Assembly (NCBI GenBank): GCA_964429355.1
Contig: CAYSCH010000132.1
Coordinates: 1-21,864, forward strand
DNA length: 21,864 bases
Reading direction: 5' to 3'
DNA from: JAAYAY01 sp964429355
GTDB taxonomy: Bacteria > Planctomycetota > Planctomycetia > Pirellulales > Thermoguttaceae
Shown here: positions 9,271 to 17,400 of the stretch, in pieces
How positions within the stretch are numbered: the first letter of the stretch is position 1
How the letters are laid out: every line of letters begins with the position of its first letter
The notes under the pieces: generated by a model
What the model was told of the DNA's origin: nothing
What the model saw: only the letters and a program-made list of their open reading frames with translations
Database searches by the model: none
Translations under genes and position numbers: made by a program

Positions 9271-10337
9271 ACTCCCCCTCTGTCTTTGCCTCGCTGGCGG
9301 ACCACCACGTCAAAATAGTGTTTGAGTTTCTTCAAGTCGTCGGGATTGTCTTTGATGACGGCGCCCACCAGGTGCCGTCCGATATGCTCCGGGTGGAGCA
9401 CGCCTTCGCCGTAGTAATACGCGTCGAGCGATGATTGCAGGGCCACCGATACGGCTTCGGCAGTGGACATGACGGTGCTTGGCTTCTCCACATGCACGCC
9501 GTCGGCCGTCACGCCGTCGCGCAGGTCGTGAAACGCGGTGACGAGCACGCCGATCACGTCCCGTTCGACTTGGACTTTCGCGCCCGATTCATCAAGCAGT
9601 TTTTGGCACTGTTCGGCAACCAGGGCCACCTCCTGGTCCATTTCACCGATAGGATGGACCGTTTCGAAGTTGAACCGGCGTTTCAGGGCACTGGACATCT
9701 CATGAACGCCCCGGTCGCGGATGTTGGCGGTGGCAATGATGTTGAATCCCGGTCGTGCCAGCAGGACGCGGTCATCTCCGTCGAGCTCAGGCACCATCAT
9801 CAGCTTCTCCGAGACGATGCTGATCAGCACGTCCTGGATCTCGGGCGGGCAGCGAGTCACCTCCTCGAAGCGAACGATCGCCCCCTGACTCATACCCACG
9901 TGGAGGGGACCGGGAACCAGCGCGGCGCGTGTGGGCCCTTCGGCCAGCAGCAACGCATAGTTCCACGAGTACTTGATCTGGTCCTCCGTGGTCCCCGAGC
10001 TTCCCTGGATGGTGTTGGTGGAGCAGCCGGAGATCGCGGCGGCGAGCAGTTCCGAGAGCATCGATTTGGCCGTTCCCGGCTCGCCCACCAGCAACAGCCC
10101 CCGGTTTCCCGCCAGCCCCACCACGGCCCGCTCGATGAGCACGTCGTCGCCGAAGAACTTGCGGTCGATCTTCTGCTCCTTGCTGCCACAAATGAACGCC
10201 CGAACGGCCCGGGGGGAAAGCTTCCAACCCGGCGGACGCGGGGCCTTGTCGGCCTTGGCCAACGCAGCAAGCTCCTGCCTGTAGAACACTTCAGCCGGCG
10301 GACGCAAGACGCCCTCGGCAGCGGACTTCTTCGACAT
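9231..10337 (-). CDS. MoxR-family AAA+ ATPase (YehL-like)
   Basis: The protein has 368 residues from the ATG at 10337, chosen because an AAGGAG (10347-10352) lies nine bases upstream; the frame stays open to 10532, but that extension is basic, low quality and lacks a ribosome site. Walker A is GEPGTAKS (residues 85-92), Walker B is IVRFEEV (154-160, with Glu158-Glu159), sensor 1 is IATAN (201-205), and SSALKRRF (215-222) holds the conserved arginines. The order, length and TRCPPEIQDVLIS helix after Walker B are typical of MoxR ATPases, which form hexameric rings and act as chaperones or maturation factors with a VWA partner. It is the first gene of the five-gene operon and is followed by overlapping DUF5682. 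A 173-base leader precedes it. The substrate is unknown. Confidence 0.96.
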   Translation of the reverse strand: MSKKSAAEGVLRPPAEVFYRQELAALAKADKAPRPPGWKLSPRAVRAFICGSKEQKIDRKFFGDDVLIERAVVGLAGNRGLLLVGEPGTAKSMLSELLAAAISGCSTNTIQGSSGTTEDQIKYSWNYALLLAEGPTRAALVPGPLHVGMSQGAIVRFEEVTRCPPEIQDVLISIVSEKLMMVPELDGDDRVLLARPGFNIIATANIRDRGVHEMSSALKRRFNFETVHPIGEMDQEVALVAEQCQKLLDESGAKVQVERDVIGVLVTAFHDLRDGVTADGVHVEKPSTVMSTAEAVSVALQSSLDAYYYGEGVLHPEHIGRHLVGAVIKDNPDDLKKLKHYFDVVVRQRGKDRGGVWAEFAKARKWLR

Positions 10338-10392
10338 GGGTGGCCGCTCCTTCGAGGCACGCAAACTTCGAGAAAGCCCCAGTGGCGAAGCC

Positions 10393-10401
10393 ATCGTAGC
10401 A
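10393..10401 (-). promoter_or_regulatory. Candidate extended -10 element for the MoxR operon
   Basis: On the minus strand, 56-64 bases before the MoxR start codon, the sequence reads TGCTACGAT: a TGn extension followed by TACGAT (four of six matches to TATAAT). The region 17 bases upstream (TTTCAC) is a poor -35. This is the only promoter-like element I can see in the leader. Weak support. Confidence 0.3.
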
Positions 10402-10803
10402 TATCCCGGCGGGCGGTGAAACGGTAGATCACCCAGAAAGCCGTGGTGGCCACTCGGCCGTGGTGTCACGGTTGCTCTCGCACGATCCTGCCGGCGAAAC
10501 CGGAGGGCTTGCGCCCTGCCGCTCACTCTCAATTCGGGTAGTTTGTTGTTTTGCAGCGCCTTAGCAGCGCAAAGCCACGGTGGAACACGGAAGATGCCCT
10601 ATGCAAGTAACACCTGCATTCGCACTCGGCGCTATTTTCGTGATAGATGCAACGGCGACCGGAAAAGACGACACCGCGGCAGGCAAGCCTAACCTCCTGA
10701 TTCTCCTCAATGCAGTGACCGTGGAGCAGACCCGCGAATTTCTGGACGATGTTCCCGCCGGGAAACCGTGGTGCCTCTCTAGATTAGCCATCAATCGTCG
10801 CTT

Positions 10804-10824
10804 CCACCCACACAAGGTGGGTGG
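10804..10824 (-). terminator. Perfect 8-bp hairpin after the heparinase-like gene, possible terminator
   Basis: CCACCCAC (10804-10811), a five-base loop ACAAG, and GTGGGTGG (10817-10824) form a perfect GC-rich stem. It lies about 36 bases past the stop codon of the heparinase-like gene on the minus strand. No T-tract follows on either strand, so it is not a canonical intrinsic terminator; it may pause RNA polymerase, protect the mRNA 3' end or be a protein site. Confidence 0.4.
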
Positions 10825-10859
10825 CGGCGTTCAATTCTCTCCTGGAATCATGCAAGGCC

Positions 10860-13712
10860 TCAGGGTGCGTCGCCAAGAACCTCTGAGGGAATCAGAAGCG
10901 ACTGGCCCCCTTCAAACGGGTAACTGCGGACGGTGATCTGGTTACCCTCGGCATGCTCGATCTCGAATCCCGTCTGACCCGTCAGGAAGTATCGTCCCGA
11001 TCGCGCCATGTCTGCCGGCAGCGGCCCGTCGAGCTCGATCTTGCGATCATCGACCTTCGTGATCTTTCGCACGAGCCGGGCGGTGGGCGCGGCCAGCTTG
11101 CGGTCGCCGGAACTCAGCTCGGTACCCTCCAGGAGATAGGACCGCAACACCCGCCCGCCAGTATCCAGCGTGGCCACTGCGAACCGGCCGGTCATCCGGA
11201 TCGGTCCGAAGCTGTGCGGCTCATCGTCCAGAGCAGAAAGGATGTAGTCGGTCCCAGTGTCGCGCTCGACGGCCACGGCCACTGCCTGGTCGGTTTCCGG
11301 CTCCGCAGGCACAAGCCGCACGCTGCGGATCGGCGAGGTCTCTCCCCGGAAGGGACTGATCACGGCCGTGTACACGCTTCGCAGATTTTCTTCGCCCTTG
11401 CGCTCGGCAAGGATCTGCGTGATCGGCGGGGCATTGAGCTGATCGCCCGTGTAACTGCGCCAGCCGGGGGCGTCGGCTACCAGCAGGCGATCGAGTGGCC
11501 CGAGCATCCAGAACTGCAGCCGCGCTCCTGCGCAATCCCAGGAGGCACTCCACGTCGCCGGCGGCTGCCCGGCGGCGCGCAAGTTGGCCAGCCAGCGGAT
11601 CTCCTCGTCGATTGGCACCACTTCCACGCCATGTAGTCCCAGGAACCGGCCGTTGCAGTTCAGCCCGTACTGGTGCAGCTTGCCGCCCTGCACGCGGAAG
11701 ATGTCGACCACGTAGTTGCCCTCCTCCGGCAGTCGAACCAGGGCGCAGGTGCGGCGGTATTCAGAGCACACGGTGTAGGCGTCGGCCGAGGCCTGGATTA
11801 CCTCCACGGCTGGCGATATCCCAAACAGCTCCAGACGCGAATGCCTCCCCTTGGCGTTTTGATTTTGCCCATCGACGGTCACCAGGTTGTGCGCCAGCGT
11901 GCTTTTGGTCCAGGCGTTGCGGGGATCGTCCCAGATATAGCCACGGTCGGAGGCCAACTCCTGGTTCCAGGCGTGGTAGATCACGCCCAGCGTGTCGTAG
12001 TGCCGGTGCCCGTGCTCGCAGTAGCCATTGAAGTAGAAGGCAGTCTGGCTGGCGTCGTTGCCGCTCCGCAGAACACCCACCTGCCAGCCGGGGAAGTACT
12101 CTGTGCGGACCGGAAACCCGGTAGCCTGGCCCGCCGACGCCGGGCTTGAATCGGCCCCCGTGTGGGCGAACAGGTCGGGATCGCGGTGCCAGAGCGCGTA
12201 TTCACCCCCATTCTCTTCCAACGGCCCACCGAGCACGGTCTCCAGGAGCGCGGCGTAACCTGATCCGTAGTGATCTGCCAGGATCTCCGCATACTCGGCG
12301 CTCAATCCGCTGCCGGAGTGCGTGTCGCCGATCACGGGCATCTTTCGGTCGGGCCGCAGCATCTGGGCCATGCTCTGAAGGGCCAGCCGGTAGCGAGACA
12401 GGTGCTGGTAGGAGTCGAAGTCCTTCCAAGGCTCGCCGGTCGGCGGGCGGTAGCCGGGCGGATCGGAATAGCCCGAAAGGAGATCGGGAATATCGCCCAT
12501 GTAGCTCAGATGCATGCTGGAATAGCTGGGCGATTCCTTGCAGAATCCGTCGAAATGGAAGCACTCCTCGAGCAGAGAGTCGATGCCTTCGAGTGCCCGT
12601 CGCACCCGTTCGGGCTGGCCGAACAGGATCCCCACCGCGCCGCTGAAGGCCCGGCCGGGACCGCACTTGTTGTTGATGTCCTTGTAGTTTTCCAGGTCAG
12701 CGCAGCCAGCCAGAATCAGGTCCTCGGTAATCCGCTCAGTCATGTCGGCGGAGTAGACCGGCCGGCCGTCGGCATGCCTGGCATCCCGCGTCAGGTCGTA
12801 GGCCACGGTGATCGACAGCAGGGCGCCGCCCTCGCCGCCAGCCCCAGTCGTAAAACGTCCCGCGCCCCAGAATCCCGCATCCAGGGCCCCCCAGCCATCC
12901 TTGAATCGCACGCGCATCGCTTCGGCCGGGTGACAGATCACGCCGGGCGGGAACTTACCGGCGCGCGGATTGCGTCCCATCTCCCGGGCCACCTCGGCCG
13001 GTTCCATATCGGCAAAGCAGCCGCCGTAGCTGTGATAGAGGTACTGGGGATAGACCTCCGCCAGCCGGTCCAGAATCCACGCGGTCCGTTCGGCGTAAGG
13101 CACCTCGCCGGTCAGGGCGTAGAGTTTGGCCAGTCGCAGCGGCAGTTGCAGAGCCCAGGAGAGTTTCTCCGCCCGGATCACGCCCGAAAAGCTCACCTGG
13201 ACCGGCCGTCCCGCCCACAGGTAGGCGTATTTGCCCAGGTCGTCGTTCGGATGCGCCTGCTGCTGCGGGTTGACGTAGTAGGTGAAACTCTGCCCCATCT
13301 TTGGGCACTCGAGGCGTCCGGACTCCGGGTATTTCTCGTTCGGGTACTCGGTCCGGCAGTACTTGCACCGCAGCTTGTCCGGATCACGGATGCTCCACAG
13401 CCACACGCCCGTCTCGCCCATGGAGCATTTCTGACCGAGACAAGCCGGACAAACCTGGCCGTAGGTGCTCCCGGGGGTGAGATCAGGGATCATCTCCCGA
13501 AAGTACTCCCGGTCCAGTTTCATCGTTGGGGCCATGCCTGCGCGATAACTTTTCAGCAGGTCCTTGGCCCAGGTGTGGCGCTCGATGTTGGCCTTGGCGG
13601 TGGCGATGTGGCGGGGCTTGTAGAGAGTACAGGGTTCGGCCGCGGCCATACTCGGGGCGAGCAGACAACACAACGCGATCATCCGTCCGATGGCATGCGA
13701 TGGGCGATTCAT
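10860..13712 (-). CDS. Secreted heparinase II/III family protein (polysaccharide-lyase-like)
   Basis: The protein has 950 residues from the ATG at 13712. That start gives a clean Sec signal peptide (basic MNRPSHAIGR, hydrophobic core, cleavage after about SMAAA); in-frame starts at 13760 and 13775 add an unlikely leader. No clear Shine-Dalgarno is visible. Residues about 85-140 contain a Cys cluster, CPAC (88, 91), Cys96 and CKYC (116-119), resembling a zinc ribbon. A long alpha/alpha-toroid-like helical region follows, then the heparinase II/III block GHRHYDTLGV (His569, His571, Tyr572) and TLAHNLVTVDG (His608), residues expected near the active site of lyases that beta-eliminate uronate polysaccharides. 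The C-terminal beta-sandwich region runs to the end. It probably acts in the periplasm on an acidic glycan such as alginate or a glycosaminoglycan-like polymer; the substrate cannot be read from sequence. It stands alone, without sulfatases or TonB/SusCD genes nearby. Confidence 0.9.
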   Translation of the reverse strand: MNRPSHAIGRMIALCCLLAPSMAAAEPCTLYKPRHIATAKANIERHTWAKDLLKSYRAGMAPTMKLDREYFREMIPDLTPGSTYGQVCPACLGQKCSMGETGVWLWSIRDPDKLRCKYCRTEYPNEKYPESGRLECPKMGQSFTYYVNPQQQAHPNDDLGKYAYLWAGRPVQVSFSGVIRAEKLSWALQLPLRLAKLYALTGEVPYAERTAWILDRLAEVYPQYLYHSYGGCFADMEPAEVAREMGRNPRAGKFPPGVICHPAEAMRVRFKDGWGALDAGFWGAGRFTTGAGGEGGALLSITVAYDLTRDARHADGRPVYSADMTERITEDLILAGCADLENYKDINNKCGPGRAFSGAVGILFGQPERVRRALEGIDSLLEECFHFDGFCKESPSYSSMHLSYMGDIPDLLSGYSDPPGYRPPTGEPWKDFDSYQHLSRYRLALQSMAQMLRPDRKMPVIGDTHSGSGLSAEYAEILADHYGSGYAALLETVLGGPLEENGGEYALWHRDPDLFAHTGADSSPASAGQATGFPVRTEYFPGWQVGVLRSGNDASQTAFYFNGYCEHGHRHYDTLGVIYHAWNQELASDRGYIWDDPRNAWTKSTLAHNLVTVDGQNQNAKGRHSRLELFGISPAVEVIQASADAYTVCSEYRRTCALVRLPEEGNYVVDIFRVQGGKLHQYGLNCNGRFLGLHGVEVVPIDEEIRWLANLRAAGQPPATWSASWDCAGARLQFWMLGPLDRLLVADAPGWRSYTGDQLNAPPITQILAERKGEENLRSVYTAVISPFRGETSPIRSVRLVPAEPETDQAVAVAVERDTGTDYILSALDDEPHSFGPIRMTGRFAVATLDTGGRVLRSYLLEGTELSSGDRKLAAPTARLVRKITKVDDRKIELDGPLPADMARSGRYFLTGQTGFEIEHAEGNQITVRSYPFEGGQSLLIPSEVLGDAP

Positions 13713-14691
13713 AGGGTCAAGCAACGTCTGGTCTTTTGTGGCGTAACAGGGAATTGCCATGCTAAAGGATCTCACGCGGATCCTACCTCTCGATGGCTCG
13801 CCGCAGCAAATTGTGTGTGATCTGCTGCACCCGCGGGTCCGGCCCGTTGGGACGTGTGTTGTGGCTCCAGAGGGGCATATGCCCCGGTGGAGCGCTCAAG
13901 CCCAGGGACCAGAAGATGGTCGAGGAACAGGCTGTGTGCCGCCGTGCGGGGCAAAACCCTCGACCACCACCTCCAGGCCCGGGATCGGCGCGGCGGTACA
14001 GGTCATGGCACAACTCCCAAGGGTTCGGGGAGCAGGCTCCTCCAGTTCGCTCGAAATTGCATCGGTTGTTCCTTTCGATTCCCAGAATTGTGAGAGAGTG
14101 TCTTCGATTTGCCACTGCGGAGACCGGTCCTGGCAGCAATCTTCCTGCGAGGTTAGCAGAGCCGAGGGCCATCTTCCAGTCGGCAGGCGAGTTCTCCACC
14201 AGAACTAGTGTCCCGCGTGCGTTTCTGACACTCGAGAACCGCCCTGCAGGGGCATTCCGGGCCTGTCGGGCATCCACGCGTCGAGCATTCGGGGTCAGAG
14301 AAGAGAAGAGTTGAAAGTCTCTCACCAAGATCGGCATGAGCACTCCGCGCGAAACGAGGTGCAGGTGGAACTCGGCTAAGCCCGTGTGGAATCCGCGAAC
14401 TTCCTGCCCGGTTTGAGTGTCTGTTGGAAGTCGAAAAGGAAAGGGCCGCCTCGAACCCTTTTCTTCCGGCCGTTTCGTGCCCCGCGTCAAAGAAAAGGAC
14501 CGACAATTTCGTTGTGGTCAAGTTGCAGTGCCGGATCGCGATGCCAAGCGTGTAAAGCCGGTTATCAGGCCAATACGCTGCGCCGGCATTCTCTGCGTCT
14601 GCGACAATTGGCCGTCGCTCCCTGAACGATTACCATAAGCCTGGTGCCGCAGTGACATCGGGCTTTTTTCGTGCCCATACGGATTGTTGTC
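13713..14691. other. Long intergenic region, about 1 kb, no supported gene
   Basis: This stretch separates the divergent heparinase-like (minus) and TPR (plus) genes, so it should hold promoters for both. Visible elements are a dyad AGGATC-N7-GATCCT (13766-13784) 54-72 bases before the heparinase start, a dyad AGTGTC-N14-GACACT (14207-14232), and the terminator-like hairpin at 14637-14669. Open frames on both strands (for example 13783-14490 minus and 13793-14314 plus) have no recognisable family, no ribosome site and overlap one another. The region could contain a decayed gene or an untranslated RNA; I cannot support either. Confidence 0.55.
14637..14669 (+). terminator. Intrinsic terminator-like hairpin with T6 tract just before the TPR gene
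   Basis: AAGCC-T-GGTG (14637-14646) pairs with CATC-G-GGCTT (14656-14665): about ten base pairs with two G-U wobbles and a nine-base loop, running into six consecutive Ts (14664-14669). This is the shape of a plus-strand intrinsic terminator. It sits only 22 bases before the TPR start codon and has no recognised gene upstream, so it may end an unseen RNA or act as an attenuator. Confidence 0.55.
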
Positions 14692-15765
14692 ATGCTATCT
14701 GAACAGCAATTGGACCAACTGGACAATTTGTATCACGAAGGGATCCAAGCGAAAGATGCGGAAGACGGCGAAGCTGCCAAGCGGCGGTTCGACGCGTGCA
14801 TTTTGCTCGACGACGGGGCAACGCCTTCTCCCGGGGAGGAGCAGGAAGCCTACGAACTTCTGTTTTTTGCCTATCTGTTTCGTGCCCAGTTCTATGAGGA
14901 AGAGAAAAATTACGAAAAGGCCATCGAATTGGCCAAGAGAGGGTTGGCAAACCAGCGTCTCAAAGGACACGCCTTGCGAATTCTCGGAACGTGCTACGCA
15001 AACACGGGGCGTCTGAAGGACGCGGAGGACGCGTACCGAGAGGGACTTGCCGGTGCGTCAACCCCTGAGGAACGGGTATGGTGGTACGTTTTCCTGTTCA
15101 GCGTCGTTCATCAAGATGGAACACGACAAGGCGAGGCGAAGAAACTGCTCGAAGAAGCCTTGGAGCTCGACCCGGCCTACGAGGAGACGCACTACAACTA
15201 TGCGGTCATGCTGATCGAAGAAGGCGACCTTGAGTCGGCTGGGCAGCACCTGGAAACGGCAATCCAACTCGATCCGGACTATGGTTTTGCACACGGGAAG
15301 TTGGGAGAACTCTACTTGCGCAAGATTCATCGGGGAGGTGATCCGCAACGGGAAGGGGACAAGGTGAGGGCTTCCGAGCACCACTTGACAAGGTCTATAG
15401 AGCTCAAACCGGAGTGTCTGACAACGCGGCTCCACCTGGCCAACTTGCACTGGACGTGCAAGCGATATCGGAGAGCGGAGGAGCAGTACCGGCAGGCCGT
15501 CCGCATGTTTCCCCAATCAAGTGTCGCCCATTGGGCATTTGGGGATTTCCTTGCCTCGACCGATCGCGGGGTGGACGAGGCCGAGTCGCTTTTGAGGAAG
15601 GCAATCAAACTGGATGAGGAAGACGACATTGCCTACTATCATTACGGGCGAGCTCTGCTCCGATGGGAAAGGTGGCAAGAGGCTCGAACCGTGTTGGAGA
15701 GGGCTCGCGAACTTGGCAATGACAGCGCAGCGATTTTGCTCAAAACTCCCTTTTCCTCGGAGTGA
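14692..15765 (+). CDS. Tetratricopeptide-repeat (TPR) protein
   Basis: The protein has 357 residues from the ATG at 14692; a GTG at 14671 is possible but sits against the T-tract of the terminator hairpin. TPR motifs recur along the protein, for example NYEKAIELAKRGL, KDAEDAYREGL, GEAKKLLEEALELDPAYEE, LESAGQHLETAIQLDPDYG, YRRAEEQYRQAVRMFPQS and DEAESLLRKAIKLDEED, with the usual Ala/Gly/Tyr spacing every 34 residues or so. It has no signal peptide, membrane segment or extra catalytic domain, so it is probably a cytoplasmic scaffold that binds partner proteins. No strong ribosome site is seen. Base composition looks visibly less GC-rich than the flanking genes, which could reflect a different history. 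There is no operon partner: the next gene starts 149 bases on with its own promoter-like element. The specific role is unknown. Confidence 0.85.
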   Translation: MLSEQQLDQLDNLYHEGIQAKDAEDGEAAKRRFDACILLDDGATPSPGEEQEAYELLFFAYLFRAQFYEEEKNYEKAIELAKRGLANQRLKGHALRILGTCYANTGRLKDAEDAYREGLAGASTPEERVWWYVFLFSVVHQDGTRQGEAKKLLEEALELDPAYEETHYNYAVMLIEEGDLESAGQHLETAIQLDPDYGFAHGKLGELYLRKIHRGGDPQREGDKVRASEHHLTRSIELKPECLTTRLHLANLHWTCKRYRRAEEQYRQAVRMFPQSSVAHWAFGDFLASTDRGVDEAESLLRKAIKLDEEDDIAYYHYGRALLRWERWQEARTVLERARELGNDSAAILLKTPFSSE

Positions 15766-15805
15766 GATTAGAAACGAGTCAGGCGGCGATTGTCACATCC
15801 ATCGC

Positions 15806-15834
15806 TTGCTCTCGTCGCGCCAGCAGTCGATAAT
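15806..15834 (+). promoter_or_regulatory. Candidate sigma70-type promoter for the DUF362 gene
   Basis: TTGCTC (15806-15811), a 17-base spacer and GATAAT (15829-15834, five of six matches to TATAAT) would place the transcript start near 15841, about 74 bases before the DUF362 ATG. The -35 is weak. Confidence 0.4.
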
Positions 15835-15914
15835 AAGGGGCACTCGGACACGAGTGAGCGATGCATCTGCTCCGCTCTCTGTCTGGGATTCCACCGTAGC
15901 GCAGGAGACCCGCC

Positions 15915-17266
15915 ATGAGTCGACGCGACTTTCTCAAAGGTATATTGGCCGCTGGCGCATGTCACAGTCTGTCGTCGCTCGTGCCCTTGGGGGCCGCTGA
16001 GGCCGAGCCGCCGGCCGCACGCTGGGCGCCGGTTGAGCCGCCGAACCAACCGATGGGGACCGCGCAGGGGGCGCAGGCGGGGCGTGTTGTCTGGATTCAT
16101 GATCCGGGCATTGCCTGCTGGGACGGCGATACCGGTTCGGGCGGATGGTACGAGGATCGCTTCACCGACCCTGGCCGTGCCGAGCGGGTGCTCCGCGATA
16201 GCTTGCGGACGCTGGCCGGCGCGAAGACCGACGAAGAAGCCTGGCGGACCCTGTTTCGATACAACAACCACAAGCGGGGACGGGGCGATGCGGGCTACCA
16301 GCCCGGCGAAAAGGTCGTCGTGAAGCTCAACCTCAATTGCTGCAAGCGGCGGGTCGATCCGGAGCAGGGGCTCTACAACACGCCCCAGTTGACGGCCGCT
16401 CTGCTGCGGCAGTTGGTCGAGAAGGCCGGCGTTCGCGAGAACGACCTGGTCGTGTACGACGCTTCGAGATTCGTACCGGATTCGATCTTCGATCGATGCC
16501 ACGAAGAGTTTCCCGGGATCCGTTTTGAGGACCGCGACGGTGGCGAGGGACGTTTTGCCGTCGAGCCCGACCTGAATGCGGCGGTCTTCTTCGGCGATCC
16601 TGCCACGCCGGCCCACGGTAAGACCTATCTGCCCGAGTGCGCCACGAGTGCACCCTATCAGATCAACGCGGCCGTGATGAAAGGGCACAGCCTGGCNNNN
16701 NNNNNNGTGTGACCCTCTGCGTCAAGAACCACTTCGGATCCGTCTATCGGCCCGACGCGGGCCCAGGGGATTCGCATCGTGGCTGGAATCCGAGTCACCT
16801 GCACGAGTCGATCACCAGCAGCAGCCGTCCGATGGCAACGTACAACGCGCTGGTCGACCTGATGGGGCAACCGCACCTCGGCGGCAAGACGATTCTTTGC
16901 CTGCTCGACGGGCTCTACGCTGCACCGCATCAGTCCGTATTGCCGGAGAAGTGGCAGTCGGCGCCGTTTGGCGGCGATTGGACGGCAAGCGTGCTGGCGT
17001 CGCAGGATCCGGTCGCAATCGAATCGGTGGCCGTCGACTTCTTTGGGGCCGAGGAAAGCATGACGTGCATGGTCGGAGCCGTCGACAACTATCTGCACGA
17101 AGCAGCGTTGGCCTCAAGCCCGCCCTCCAGGACCCGCTACGCTCCCGCCGGCGACGGAAAGCTGCTGACCAGTCTGGGCGTTCATGAACACTGGAACGAC
17201 GCGAGTCGCAGGCAGTACACCCGGAACCTGGGCACGGGCCAGGGGATCGAACTGATTCAAGGCTGA
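15915..17266 (+). CDS. Tat-exported DUF362 domain protein, interrupted by an assembly gap
   Basis: The ATG at 15915 has a strong AGGAG (15903-15907) seven bases upstream. The N-terminus MSRRDFLKGILAAGACHS is a twin-arginine signal, so the protein is probably exported folded. The body reads as DUF362: GEKVVVKLNLN, a block ending INAAVMKGHSL, then VTLCVKNHFGSVY, SQDPVAIESVAVDFFGAEE and a C-terminal block ending in ELIQG. Ten Ns at 16697-16706 lie between SL and VTLC. Reading through ten bases shifts the frame, but two missing bases (GCn nGT) would restore SLAGVTLC, so I treat both halves as one gene of about 445 residues. DUF362 proteins have no firmly known biochemical role; some relatives carry iron-sulphur ligands, which I do not clearly see here. 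It stands alone, 134 bases upstream of the symporter gene, which has its own promoter. Confidence 0.9.
16697..16706. other. Assembly gap (10 Ns) inside the DUF362 gene
   Basis: A run of exactly ten N characters. Continuity of the DUF362 reading frame needs a gap length of 2 modulo 3; ten is 1 modulo 3. The length is therefore probably a placeholder rather than a measured gap. Confidence 0.97.
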
Positions 17267-17298
17267 CTGCTGAGGTGTTTCGGACTGGCCGGGCCAGC

Positions 17299-17327
17299 TT
17301 GATTGCCCCTGCCAGGCTTACTATACT
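17299..17327 (+). promoter_or_regulatory. Candidate sigma70-type promoter for the symporter unit
   Basis: TTGATT (17299-17304, four of six matches), an exact 17-base spacer, and TATACT (17322-17327, five of six) lie 74 bases before the symporter ATG. This is the best promoter match in the window and predicts a start near 17334 with a leader of about 67 bases. Confidence 0.6.
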
Positions 17328-17400
17328 CACCACGTCGGGCCCCCTTTGAAGGATTTCTGACTCCGCGTCATGGTACGAAGAGCACAAAGGCTTTCCCACG

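Larger units (their letters stand above)
10338..10859. other. Intergenic region between the MoxR operon and the heparinase-like gene
   Basis: These 522 bases separate the minus-strand heparinase-like gene (upstream in transcription) from the MoxR operon. They hold the candidate MoxR promoter near 10393-10401 and a strong hairpin at 10804-10824. Short open frames on both strands (10580-10936 plus, 10561-10815 minus) lack ribosome sites and recognisable families. I see no gene, RNA gene or repeat here. Confidence 0.6.

Noticed and set aside
10338..10532. N-terminal extension of the MoxR gene from an in-frame start at 10532
   Set aside because: The extra 65 residues are Arg/Pro-rich and unlike any MoxR N-terminus, while the ATG at 10337 has a well-placed AAGGAG.
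12270..13820. 516-codon plus-strand open frame
   Set aside because: It is antisense to the heparinase-like gene, has no recognisable domain, and has composition typical of a mirror frame.
13783..14490. Minus-strand 235-codon frame in the long intergenic region
   Set aside because: No recognisable motif, and it competes with several equally long frames on both strands. It cannot be supported as a gene without a database hit.
14631..14636. TACCAT as a -10 for the TPR gene (with TTGGCC 17 bases upstream)
   Set aside because: Four-of-six matches in both boxes are weak, and the transcript would start inside the terminator hairpin.
14417..14638. 73-codon plus-strand frame ending at the terminator hairpin
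   Set aside because: Its position before the hairpin is suggestive, but the GTG start has no ribosome site and the sequence has no family likeness.
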